Part shown: one piece after another, positions 54,504-62,749 of the stretch
Layout: each line of letters begins with the position of its first letter
How positions within the stretch are numbered: position 1 is the first letter of the stretch
Assembly: GCA_019931245.1 (NCBI GenBank)
Contig: JAINDL010000001.1
Coordinates: 1 to 64,000 of the forward strand
Direction: 5' to 3'
DNA from: Bryobacteraceae bacterium CoA2 C42
GTDB lineage: Bacteria; Acidobacteriota; Terriglobia; Bryobacterales; Bryobacteraceae
Length of the DNA stretch: 64,000 nucleotides
Notes under the pieces: model-generated
Database searches by the model: none
Told to the model about the DNA's origin: nothing
What the model saw: only the letters and a program-made list of their open reading frames with translations
Made by a program: the position numbers and the translations under genes

Positions 54504-55289
54504 TTGTCAGACTACCCCTACGTCACTCTCACTGTCCTCGGTTCCGGCACCAGCGTCGGGGTTCCTTCCATTGGTTGCGATTGCGACGTCTGCACCTCTC
54601 TCGACCCCCGCGATAACCGCATGCGGGCCTCCGTCTGGCTGAATTTCGCCGGCAAAAACGTTGTCATCGACACCTCCCCGGATTTCCGCACCCAATCCCT
54701 CCGCGCCGGAATACCCTATCTCGACGCCGTCCTCTACACCCACTCCCACGCCGACCACATCCTCGGCCTAGATGACCTCCGCCCCTTCAACTACCGCCAG
54801 GGCGGCACCATCCCCATCTACGCCTCCGAACCGACCCTGGTCGTAATCCGCCGCGTCTTCGAGTACGTCTTCTCGGAGGGCCGCAAGGAGAACTCCGTTC
54901 CCCGCCTCACCGTCAACGTCCTCGACGGCGAACCGTTTGAACTCTTCGGCCAGCAGATCACGCCCATCCCGCTCTATCACGGCTCCCTGATCGTCTTCGG
55001 CTATCGCGTCGGGCAGATCGCCTATCTCACCGACCACAATCAGATCCCGGAAGAGTCCATGGATAAACTCCGCGATCTCGACATCCTTTTCCTCGACGCC
55101 CTCCGCTACAAACCCCACCCCACCCACTCCTCCGTCGAACAATCGCTCGCCATCGTCGAGCGTCTCAAGCCCAAAACCGCTTACTTCACCCACATCTGCC
55201 ACGATCTCGGCCACGAGCGCGCCGAAAGCAAACTGCCCCCCAACGTCTTCCTCGCCTACGATGGCCTTCGCGTTGAGGCGCTCCTGTGA
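54504..55289 (+). CDS. PhnP-like metallo-beta-lactamase-fold phosphodiesterase
   Basis: 261 residues from TTG at 54504, the only plausible start near the first strand (VTLTVLGSGTSVGVPSIG); no Shine-Dalgarno is close, though TACAAT lies about 30 bases upstream. PhnP marks are GCDCDVCTSLDPRDNRMR, a cysteine-rich zinc loop, and IDTSPDFRTQSLRAGIPYLD, then the HxHxDH site YTHSHADHILGLDDLRPFN, ITPIPLYHGSLIVFGYR, IAYLTDHNQIPEE, and YFTHICHDLGHER. All metal ligands appear present. It hydrolyses cyclic or other phosphodiesters. It overlaps ribF by four bases (GTGA). Confidence 0.88.
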   Translation: MSDYPYVTLTVLGSGTSVGVPSIGCDCDVCTSLDPRDNRMRASVWLNFAGKNVVIDTSPDFRTQSLRAGIPYLDAVLYTHSHADHILGLDDLRPFNYRQGGTIPIYASEPTLVVIRRVFEYVFSEGRKENSVPRLTVNVLDGEPFELFGQQITPIPLYHGSLIVFGYRVGQIAYLTDHNQIPEESMDKLRDLDILFLDALRYKPHPTHSSVEQSLAIVERLKPKTAYFTHICHDLGHERAESKLPPNVFLAYDGLRVEALL

Positions 55290-56191
55290 GAGCCGTCACC
55301 ATCGGCGCGTTTGACGGCATCCACCTCGGTCACCGCCTGCTGTTCGAATCGGTCCAATCCATCGCCGCCGTCCGCGGACTGCAGCCCGCCGTTCTCACCT
55401 TCGACCCCCACCCCGCTACCATCGTCGCGCCCTCCCGCGCGCCGAAACTCATTACGACCCTCGACGAACGCCGCCGCCTCATCGCCGCCCTCGGCATCCG
55501 CGAAGTCCACGTCCTCCCCTTCACCCCCGCCCTCAGCCTACTCACCCCCGAACAGTTCGTCCGCCAGGTCCTCCTCGATCAGTTGCAGACCAAAGCCGTC
55601 ATCGTCGGCGCCAACTTCCGCTTCGGCCACCAGCAGGCCGGCCATATCGACGATCTCGAGCGCCTCGGCGAGCAGTTCGATTTCACCGTCCACGCCGCGC
55701 CCGTCCTGGCTTGGCGTGGCCGCAAGGTCTCCTCCACCGTCATCCGCCAGGCCATCGCCGCCGGCCACATCTCCCTCGCCAACCGGATGCTCGGCCGCCC
55801 CTACCCCCTCCGCGGCGCCGTCGTCTCCGGCCACGGCATCGGCTCGAAGCAAACCGTCCCCACCCTGAACCTGGACACCCCTGCCGAACTGCTCCCCGCC
55901 CACGGCGTCTACATCACCCGCACCCGGGACCTCGACGCCGCGCGCACCTGGAACTCGATCACCAACGTCGGCCTCCGCCCCACCTTCTCGGGCGACAGCC
56001 TGAGTATCGAGACCTTCCTGCTCGACCCGTTCGACGGCCATACCCCGGCCTCGATCGAGGTCCAGTTTCTTCGCCGCGTCCGCGAAGAACGTAAATTCCC
56101 CTCGCCGGAAGCCCTGAAAGCGCAAATTCTGTCTGATGTCTCCCGGGCGCAGACCTACTTCCGGCGCACTCGGCCTTGCAATCCCCGATAA
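55286..56191 (+). CDS. ribF: Bifunctional riboflavin kinase / FMN adenylyltransferase
   Basis: 301 residues from GTG at 55286, overlapping the previous stop (GTGA). The N-terminal nucleotidyltransferase domain has VTIGAFDGIHLGHRLLFESV (the HxGH site), VLTFDPHPATIV, LIVGANFRFGHQQ-like VIVGANFRFGH, and RKVSSTVIRQAIAAGHI. The C-terminal flavokinase domain has GRPYPLRGAVVSGHGIGSKQ with PTLNLD (usually G-R-x-L-G-x-P-T-A-N), NVGLRPTFSGDSLSIETFLL and VQFLRRVREERKFPSPEAL. It makes FMN and FAD from riboflavin in the cytoplasm. The flavokinase glycine loop is slightly atypical (SKQTV) but otherwise intact. Confidence 0.93.
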   Translation: MRAVTIGAFDGIHLGHRLLFESVQSIAAVRGLQPAVLTFDPHPATIVAPSRAPKLITTLDERRRLIAALGIREVHVLPFTPALSLLTPEQFVRQVLLDQLQTKAVIVGANFRFGHQQAGHIDDLERLGEQFDFTVHAAPVLAWRGRKVSSTVIRQAIAAGHISLANRMLGRPYPLRGAVVSGHGIGSKQTVPTLNLDTPAELLPAHGVYITRTRDLDAARTWNSITNVGLRPTFSGDSLSIETFLLDPFDGHTPASIEVQFLRRVREERKFPSPEALKAQILSDVSRAQTYFRRTRPCNPR

Positions 56192-56207
56192 TGAAAAAGG
56201 AGTTCTT

Positions 56208-57209
56208 ATGCCTGTATCTGCTGGAAAACTGAAACACCTCAAAGCCCTTGCGGACACCCGCGGCGTCATCGCCGCCGCCGCGATGGATCAACGCGGCAGC
56301 CTGCAAAAGTCCATCGCCGCCGCCAAGGGCGTCGCCCAGGACGCGGTCTCCCGCGAGGAGATGGAAGAGTTCAAGGTCATCGTCTCGAAGATCCTGACGC
56401 CCCACGCCAGCGCCATTCTGCTCGACCCCGAGTTCGGCCTGCCCGCCGCCGCCGCCCGCGATAAGAATTGCGGCCTGCTGCTGGCCTACGAAAAGACCGG
56501 CTACGACGCCAGCACCCCGGGCCGTCTGCCGGACCTTCTCTCCGATGTCTCGGTAAAGCGCATCAAGGACATGGGCGGCGACGCGGTCAAGATCCTCCTC
56601 TACTACAACCCCTTCGACGATCCGAAGATCAACGACATCAAGCACGCCTTCTGCGAACGCATCGGCGCCGAGTGCGAATACTACGAAATCCCGTACTTCC
56701 TCGAGTTCATCGGCTACGATCCGCAGGGCGGCAGCGAGAAGGGCATCGAGTTCGCCAAGGCCAAGCCCGAGATCGTGCTCCAGAGCATGGTCGAGTTCTC
56801 CAAGCCCCAGTACAACGTCGACGTCCTGAAGGTGGAAGTCCCTGTCAACGCGGAGTTCGTCGAAGGCAGCAGCGTCTTCAAGGGCCAGGCCGCTTACACC
56901 CGCGCCCAGGCGCTTGAGTACTACCGCAAGGCCGCCGAAGTCGCCACTAAGCCGTTCATCTATCTCTCGGCCGGCGTTTCCAACGACCAGTTCACCGAGT
57001 CCCTCGCCATGGCCGCCGAAGCCGGCACCGCCTACAGCGGCGTGCTCTGCGGACGCGCCACCTGGAAAGAGGGCATCCCGGTGTACGGCAAGCACGGCGC
57101 CAAGGCCCTTGAAGACTGGATGAGCACCGAAGGCGTCAAGAACATCAACGCCGTCAACGAGGCCATCAAGCCCGCCACGAGCGTCTTCAAAGTCCTCGGT
57201 ATCGAATAA
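56208..57209 (+). CDS. Class I tagatose-1,6-bisphosphate / fructose-bisphosphate aldolase (LacD family)
   Basis: 333 residues from ATG at 56208, with AAAAAGGAG ending five bases upstream. LacD-family marks are RGVIAAAAMDQRGSLQKSI, ILTPHASAILLDPEFGLPAA, LLLAYEKTGYDAS, DAVKILLYYNP, the Schiff-base lysine region DVLKVEVPVNAEFVEG, PFIYLSAGVSNDQFTESL and YSGVLCGRATWKEGI. It cleaves ketose bisphosphates to dihydroxyacetone phosphate and glyceraldehyde 3-phosphate in the cytoplasm. Codon use is more even and highly adapted, and the ribosome site is strong, suggesting high expression. An intrinsic-type hairpin follows the stop. Confidence 0.9.
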   Translation: MPVSAGKLKHLKALADTRGVIAAAAMDQRGSLQKSIAAAKGVAQDAVSREEMEEFKVIVSKILTPHASAILLDPEFGLPAAAARDKNCGLLLAYEKTGYDASTPGRLPDLLSDVSVKRIKDMGGDAVKILLYYNPFDDPKINDIKHAFCERIGAECEYYEIPYFLEFIGYDPQGGSEKGIEFAKAKPEIVLQSMVEFSKPQYNVDVLKVEVPVNAEFVEGSSVFKGQAAYTRAQALEYYRKAAEVATKPFIYLSAGVSNDQFTESLAMAAEAGTAYSGVLCGRATWKEGIPVYGKHGAKALEDWMSTEGVKNINAVNEAIKPATSVFKVLGIE

Positions 57210-57222
57210 ACCACCACCCCTG

Positions 57223-57253
57223 CCGGGAGGCCCTTTACCAGGCCTCCCGGTTT
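57223..57253 (+). terminator. Terminator hairpin after the aldolase gene, overlapping the convergent gene
   Basis: Perfect ten-base-pair stem CCGGGAGGCC / GGCCTCCCGG with an eight-base loop, then TTT. The stop codon of the minus-strand GDPD-esterase gene (57235-57237) lies in the loop and its last codons form one arm, so one hairpin serves two genes. Confidence 0.75.
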
Positions 57254-59079
57254 CCAATTTTCACCCGGAACAGCGGCTTTGCCCGCTCCCCCTCCTCCAT
57301 CTCGTACCGCTCCTCCGTCTTCCCCGCCTCCCACCCGCGCCAGAGCCACGCCAGCGACTCCGGCAGGTCCAACGCCCCCTGCGCAATGGCATGGCTCCCC
57401 TCGCCAAAGCGAAAGTGGAAGTCGTATCCCTTCATCTTCAGCGCATTGGCCATTTGGATGTTGTTCAGCGGCCAACTCCCCGTCTCGTTCTCGATATCGT
57501 CGCTGCCGTCCGACAGCCAGACCCGGAGGTTCTTACGTGCCTCCCGCCGCACCCGGTGCGAAACGATATAGCCGCCATCCTGCTGCTGCTCCGGACGCCA
57601 CTGAATGCCCGTGTAACTGCCGATATGGGAGAGCACCCGGCTGAACTGCCCTGGAAAATACCACGCCACGTTCCAGGCGCAGATCGCCCCCGAAGAGGCC
57701 CCCGCGATCGCCCGCGAATAGGCGTCGCGCCGCAACTTGTAGCTCTTCTCCACCTCCGGCAGCACCTCGTCGAGCAGATAGCGGCCATAACGATCCGAAA
57801 CCGTATCGTATTGAATACTCCGTATCCGCGGCCCCGGCGAAATCAGCACGTGCACCATCGGCGGAATCAGCCGCCGGTGCACCAGGTTATCGGTGACTAT
57901 CTGCATCCGCAGCCGCAGCAGATCCGCGTTGCCCACCAGCGTCTCGCCGTCCTGCCAGACCATCAACGGCGCCCCGGCCCGCAGGTCCGCGCCCGCGTTC
58001 ACGTACACCCAGTAGTTGGCCCGCATCCCTGGATAGACTCGGCTTTCGATCGTGCGCATCGGCGACATCGCGCCCCGCGCCGCGCCCGGCAGCGGATAGG
58101 AGTCCGGGTTGTAGCCCGCCACGTCATAGGTGCCTAGCGTCCGCCCCGCCGTCAGGTAGGTATAGGTGTGCGTGGTTCCCAGCCGCAGCCGCATCAGCCG
58201 GTACCAGAGATTCGTCCCCGGCACCGCGCGCATCGCCACGGGCGGCTGTTTGTCTACCGACACCACCGCCGGCGTCTCACTCTCCACCGCGAACAAAAAC
58301 TCCTGGCCCCACACCGCCGCCCCGTCGCGCGCCTTCAACCCCGGCAGCCCGCTCCGCAGCAACTCCCCGAGCCGCGGCGAATCCGTCCGCGCCGCCTCGA
58401 TCAACTCCTCGAGCGGATGCACCGCCGCGGCCGGCCGCGGCGCCACCCGCGTCACCAGATCCGGGTGGTCGGTTTCAATCAACTGCGCGCCCAGCCCGAT
58501 CACGCGCCGCATCTCCTCCTCCCGGTCCCGCTCCCCGAGCAGCGTTACCGCGATGCGCGCGCCGCAGCGGCGCACGGCCTCCCGGTATCCCGCCTCGGCC
58601 AGCTGCTCGATCGACAGGCGGATCACCGTGGTCCGCAGCGCGGCGCACACCTCCGCCACCTCGGCCACGCTCCGCACCTTCGGCATCGTATCCACCCCCG
58701 GCAGCAGCGCGGCGAAGCGCGCCAACCGTTCGCGGCTCCCTTCGATCACCACGCGGCCCGTCATCCCCGTCTCCCGGATCTCGGCGGCAACCGCGTCCAC
58801 GTCGCCGGCCTTATGGTCGACATCGACCCGCATTCCAGCCTGCCGCGCCCACGCAAGCGCCTCCCGGAAGCGCACCACTCCCCACTCGCGCAGCGTTGCG
58901 TAGGGCATCTCCGCCACGGCCCCGCGGCCGGCCGTCGTCCGGTCCACCGTCGCATCGTGCATGAGCACCAGCACGCCGTCGCGCGTAGCCCGGACGTCCA
59001 CCTCCACGTAGGCCGCTCCCGCCGCCTGCCCCGCCCCGGCGCAAAGCACCCAACCCAACGCCCATCGAACTACTCTCAT
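57235..59079 (-). CDS. Secreted GDPD-like / esterase D (enterochelin esterase-type) fusion protein
   Basis: 614 residues from ATG at 59079, with AGGGAGAG about seven bases upstream. Signal peptide VVRWALGWVLCAGAGQAAGA. A glycerophosphodiester phosphodiesterase domain follows at once with AYVEVDVRATRDGVLVLMHD and ATVDRTTAGRGAV, then HKAGDVDA, and ETDHPDLV near its end (to about residue 225). The usual start of such domains (I-A-H-R-G ... P-E-N-T) and its catalytic histidine are missing, as if about 30 residues were lost between leader and domain. The C-terminal half is an Fes/esterase D hydrolase: ISPGPRIRSIQYDTVSDRYG, nucleophile in AIAGASSGAICAW, acid in SDGSDDIE and histidine in FGEGSHAIAQ. 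The esterase should be active; GDPD activity is doubtful. Confidence 0.8.
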   Translation of the reverse strand: MRVVRWALGWVLCAGAGQAAGAAYVEVDVRATRDGVLVLMHDATVDRTTAGRGAVAEMPYATLREWGVVRFREALAWARQAGMRVDVDHKAGDVDAVAAEIRETGMTGRVVIEGSRERLARFAALLPGVDTMPKVRSVAEVAEVCAALRTTVIRLSIEQLAEAGYREAVRRCGARIAVTLLGERDREEEMRRVIGLGAQLIETDHPDLVTRVAPRPAAAVHPLEELIEAARTDSPRLGELLRSGLPGLKARDGAAVWGQEFLFAVESETPAVVSVDKQPPVAMRAVPGTNLWYRLMRLRLGTTHTYTYLTAGRTLGTYDVAGYNPDSYPLPGAARGAMSPMRTIESRVYPGMRANYWVYVNAGADLRAGAPLMVWQDGETLVGNADLLRLRMQIVTDNLVHRRLIPPMVHVLISPGPRIRSIQYDTVSDRYGRYLLDEVLPEVEKSYKLRRDAYSRAIAGASSGAICAWNVAWYFPGQFSRVLSHIGSYTGIQWRPEQQQDGGYIVSHRVRREARKNLRVWLSDGSDDIENETGSWPLNNIQMANALKMKGYDFHFRFGEGSHAIAQGALDLPESLAWLWRGWEAGKTEERYEMEEGERAKPLFRVKIGNREAW

Positions 59080-59114
59080 CCTTCGCTCTCCCTGGCCGGA
59101 CCATCCGCCCCGCC

Positions 59115-59150
59115 AAAAGCAGCGGCGCCCCCCGCAGAGGGCACCGCTGC
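59115..59150 (-). terminator. Intrinsic terminator after Oar receptor 3
   Basis: On the minus strand GCAGCGGTGCCC / GGGCGCCGCTGC pair over 12 positions with one mismatch and an eight-base loop, then TTTT. It starts 20 bases past the receptor stop and lies upstream of the GDPD-esterase start, so the two minus-strand genes are probably separate transcripts. Confidence 0.75.
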
Positions 59151-59170
59151 CTTTGTTCCTTGGAGATCCG

Positions 59171-62100
59171 TTAGAAAATAAACTTCAAACTATACTGGAA
59201 CTCCCTACCCCGCGTCTCCGGGTTTTGCACAAACGAGCGGCCAAACTGCGGGGTACCCACCGCCGCCGCCGTCATCGTCGGATTGCCCCACCAGAAGCTG
59301 TTCGTCAGGTTGTAAGCCTCCATCTTCAGCTCAATCTTCTTCGTCTCCGCGATCCGGAACTCCTTGGCCAGCGTCGAATCGAGATTCCAGTAACCCGGCC
59401 CGGTAATTCCCTCATACTGCCAGGGGTTGTTCCGCACCGTGAACGCGGGCAACTGTTTGAACGCCGCCTGATTAAGCCACGCCCCCGGACCTGGGTTGCT
59501 GATCTTCGCCTCGCCATCGACCACCGCCCCGGGGAAGCGCAGGAACTCGCCGGAACGGATGTAGAGGAAGTTACTCGTCGACCACCCGCCGAACACCGCA
59601 TTCACCACCGGATGCACCCCGGCCAGGAACCGCCGGCCCTTGCCAAACGGCAGATCATACGTGCCGGCCAGCGTCGTCCGGTGTCGCGGGTTATTCGACG
59701 TGAGCCAGGTGAACTTATCGTTATACTGGTCTACTTCGTTAAAGAAGAACGTGTTGCGCTCCCGGTTGTAGTTATAGGCAAACAGGATGCTCAGGCCGTT
59801 GGCGTAGGCCCGCTGCATGCGGATTTGCAGCGCCTGATAGCGGTTATCGATACCCGGCGTGAACTGCTGCTGGATGCCGGCGTACTGCGGATACGGCCGC
59901 AGTAACTGCAGCCGGGTGACCGTCCGCTGGCTGCGCAGCTGGCCCGGGAACTTATCCGGCGTCGAGTAGCCAAAGAACGGATTGGTCGTGGCCTGATTGT
60001 AGAAGGCCGCCTGCGGTCCGAAGCGGAACTGCGGGTCGATCTGGTTCAGGTCCCGCGTGTACTCCATGCTCCGGCCCAGGTTGATGAAGTAGGTGAAGTC
60101 GCCCTTGAACTTGCCCGGAAGCTCCCGCTGCAGGCTGAAGTTCAGCCGGTCGTTGATGCCGGGCTGGAAGTTCTGCGCGGCAAAGGTCGCCGTGCCCCCC
60201 AGGTTCGTATTTACCCCGAAGCCGCGGCCCACCACCGGAACCAGCGGGTTCCGCCCGGCCGGAAACGGATTCGAAAACTGGCTCTGCGGAATGCCGTCGA
60301 CAAGCGGCAGCCCGGAGGTCGACCCGCTGAAGCCATCGTAGTTGGCGATGCGGCTGATCGTGCCGATTACCGTCTGCGGCGGCACCATATAGCGGCCCCA
60401 GCCGACCTGCACCGCCGTCCGGTCGTTGACGCGCATCGCCATGCCGAGCCGGGGCAGCAGAATGTTCTTCGGCATCGGGAACCAGCGCCGGTTCTGGCTG
60501 TCGCTGTAGATCCACTGCCCGTTGAAGTTGGGCTTGGCGACGCCAGCCAACTCCGTCGGCATCACCGGCGGGGCGCTCTGCAGCACGGGGTTGGCGCTTT
60601 TCAGATCAAGATAACGCGACAGGCGGTCGGTCTCGTCCCAGGGCGCGGTTTCGTACTCCCAGCGCAGGCCCGCGTTGATCGTGATGTTGCGGGTCAGTTT
60701 GATGTCGTCGTGGAAGAACAGCGAGTAGAAGTTCAACCGCAGATGCTGCAGCGGCTGACTGTTCACGACCGAGTTGTCAGCCAGCACGCCGAGCAGGAAC
60801 GTCGCGTGGCCATCGCCGCTCAGCGGGTCGCTGAGCAGGTGCGTGCTCGACGTCGGCCCGGGCAGGAAGTTGAAGTTCATGAAGTTGAAGGATTGGCCGT
60901 GCGCCTGGTGCATCCGGATGTCCGAGCCGGCCTTCAGGTAGTGTTTGCCCTGGAAGCGCGACATCTTGCCGCTGAAGTTCAAGCTCGACGGCTCCTGAAA
61001 CCAGTAGCCGGAGCGTCCATAGGAAGACGTGCCGCCCACCGTGCTGATATTGATGCCGGGATAGTAGACGGCCGGCTGCTCGCCAATATAGTTCTGATAC
61101 CACTTATTCCCCGGCCAGAACTTATCGAGCCCGCTCACGCCCACGGCCTGCTCCGGGGCGTTATAGTTATCCTGGAACTCGGCGAAGCTGCCGCGGAAGT
61201 TGATCACCGTCTGCGCGTTCATCGTGTAGACCATCTCACCGGCAATGTTGCGCGCGTTCATCAGGCCGCCGTTGTCGTTCGGCATCGCCGCCGAGTTATT
61301 CGGCGTATAGTTGGCCTGGTCGAGCGTCGTGGCGAACTGCGAGTAGCGCCCGAAGAACTTGAGTTTGTCGCTGAAGTTATAGTCCGTGCGGTTGGCGAAA
61401 TTCCAGTTCTTCACCGTCCAGAAGTACCCGAGCCGGAAGTTGTTCAGCCCGGTGATGTCGTCGCCCGCGCCGTTCGGCCCCCAGATGTCTTTCATGATCG
61501 TGGCCGAGGTGGGGTCGATGCGGCTGGCCGGAATGATGTTGCCCGGGAAAGGCGTCCGCTGCGCCGACGCGCCTCCACTGATCAACTGCGTCGTGTATGG
61601 GTCGTAGATGGTCCGCAACCCGCCCCGCGCGTTGAACGAACGCGAGAAATTACCGTTCCGCTCGAGGTCCGTTGGCATGGTGCGCTGCGCGTTCAGCGGC
61701 TCCTTCGTGCTCCACCCCTCATACGTGCCGAACGTGAATAGCTTGTTCTTGACAATCGGACCGCCCACCGTTCCGCCGTAGATGTGGTTCCGGATCTGGT
61801 TCGGCCGCCGGTTCAGCGGATTGGACACCGCGTTGAACATCGGGTTCCGGCCAAAGTAGGAGGCCGTACCATGGATCTGGTTCGTGCCCGACTTCATCGA
61901 GAGGCTGAGGATACCACCGGCGGAATGGCCGAACTCCGCGTCCACCGAGTTCTGCTGCACGGTGAACTCCTGCGTGGCGTCCATGGGCGGGGCGTAGGAA
62001 CCCTTGGGGCCGATCTGCAAGGGCGCCCCGTCAAGCAGCAGGTCGTTGCGCCGCGAGGTGTTCCCGCCCACGTCGATCGACGACGAGGACCACATGAAGT

Positions 62101-62611
62101 ACGGGTTGCGGTCGAAGCCGATGTAGCGGTTCACCACCGCCGGATCGAGCAGCGCCAGCGTAAACGGGTTCCGCGCTTTCACCGGCAAGTCCGTCAACTG
62201 CTTGCGGTCAATCGTCAGGTCGCGCGTCGAACTGTTGAACTGCAGTTGCACCGCCGTCCCCGCCACGTCGACGGACTCGACCACCGTGCCCGGGTTCAGC
62301 GTGAAATCCGCCGTCACGTCGGCGCGGGTCTGCACGAGAAGATTGTCTTTGGATGCCTTCGCGAAGCCGGGCATTTCGGCGGTGATCGTGTAAGTCCCGG
62401 GCTCGACAAAGTCGAAAATGTACCGCCCCGTCGCATCGGTCTGCCGCGTCGTCTCGACGCCCGTGTTGATGTTGCGCAGCGATACCTTGGTACCCGCCAC
62501 GGAAGCCTGCGTCGCGTCGGTCACCAACCCTTGGACCCGCGCTCGATAGTCCTGTCCGAGACAGGCGCCTAGGACGCACAACATTCCCGCCAATGTGCGG
62601 AGTTGCAGCAT
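59171..62611 (-). CDS. Oar-like TonB-dependent outer-membrane receptor 3
   Basis: 1146 residues from ATG at 62611, with AGGGAGG seven bases upstream; a TTG two codons earlier is less likely. Signal peptide LQLRTLAGMLCVLGACLG. The regulatory-like domain has GLVTDATQASVAGTKVSL and EPGTYTITAEMPGFAKAS. The plug has VVESVDVAGTAVQLQFNSST, LTIDRKQLTDLPVKARNPFT and VDAEFGHSAGGILSLSMKSG. The long barrel ends GREFQYSLKFIF. The plug differs from receptors 1 and 2 (DLPVKARNPF in place of LPLNGRN), so a different ligand class is likely. It diverges from the PQQ-like propeller gene and a strong dyad lies between them. Confidence 0.92.
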   Translation of the reverse strand: MLQLRTLAGMLCVLGACLGQDYRARVQGLVTDATQASVAGTKVSLRNINTGVETTRQTDATGRYIFDFVEPGTYTITAEMPGFAKASKDNLLVQTRADVTADFTLNPGTVVESVDVAGTAVQLQFNSSTRDLTIDRKQLTDLPVKARNPFTLALLDPAVVNRYIGFDRNPYFMWSSSSIDVGGNTSRRNDLLLDGAPLQIGPKGSYAPPMDATQEFTVQQNSVDAEFGHSAGGILSLSMKSGTNQIHGTASYFGRNPMFNAVSNPLNRRPNQIRNHIYGGTVGGPIVKNKLFTFGTYEGWSTKEPLNAQRTMPTDLERNGNFSRSFNARGGLRTIYDPYTTQLISGGASAQRTPFPGNIIPASRIDPTSATIMKDIWGPNGAGDDITGLNNFRLGYFWTVKNWNFANRTDYNFSDKLKFFGRYSQFATTLDQANYTPNNSAAMPNDNGGLMNARNIAGEMVYTMNAQTVINFRGSFAEFQDNYNAPEQAVGVSGLDKFWPGNKWYQNYIGEQPAVYYPGINISTVGGTSSYGRSGYWFQEPSSLNFSGKMSRFQGKHYLKAGSDIRMHQAHGQSFNFMNFNFLPGPTSSTHLLSDPLSGDGHATFLLGVLADNSVVNSQPLQHLRLNFYSLFFHDDIKLTRNITINAGLRWEYETAPWDETDRLSRYLDLKSANPVLQSAPPVMPTELAGVAKPNFNGQWIYSDSQNRRWFPMPKNILLPRLGMAMRVNDRTAVQVGWGRYMVPPQTVIGTISRIANYDGFSGSTSGLPLVDGIPQSQFSNPFPAGRNPLVPVVGRGFGVNTNLGGTATFAAQNFQPGINDRLNFSLQRELPGKFKGDFTYFINLGRSMEYTRDLNQIDPQFRFGPQAAFYNQATTNPFFGYSTPDKFPGQLRSQRTVTRLQLLRPYPQYAGIQQQFTPGIDNRYQALQIRMQRAYANGLSILFAYNYNRERNTFFFNEVDQYNDKFTWLTSNNPRHRTTLAGTYDLPFGKGRRFLAGVHPVVNAVFGGWSTSNFLYIRSGEFLRFPGAVVDGEAKISNPGPGAWLNQAAFKQLPAFTVRNNPWQYEGITGPGYWNLDSTLAKEFRIAETKKIELKMEAYNLTNSFWWGNPTMTAAAVGTPQFGRSFVQNPETRGREFQYSLKFIF

Positions 62612-62648
62612 AACCAAACCTCCCTAAGGTTCTCGATCCATCTGGCAG

Positions 62649-62677
62649 ATATTCCCACGGGGACGAAGAGGGAATAT
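62649..62677. promoter_or_regulatory. Inverted repeat between Oar receptor 3 and the PQQ-like propeller gene
   Basis: ATATTCCC, 13-base spacer, GGGAATAT: perfect eight-base arms in the 138-base divergent intergenic region, which is A/T-richer than its surroundings. TATACT and TATATT on either strand at the right arm could be -10 elements. An operator shared by both genes is inferred. Confidence 0.45.
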
Positions 62678-62749
62678 ACTGGGGCGAGATTTTTTCACAG
62701 CTATCCCCCAGTGTCAAAGGGGGTATGGTCTCTTCGGGAGTTCTGGCCT

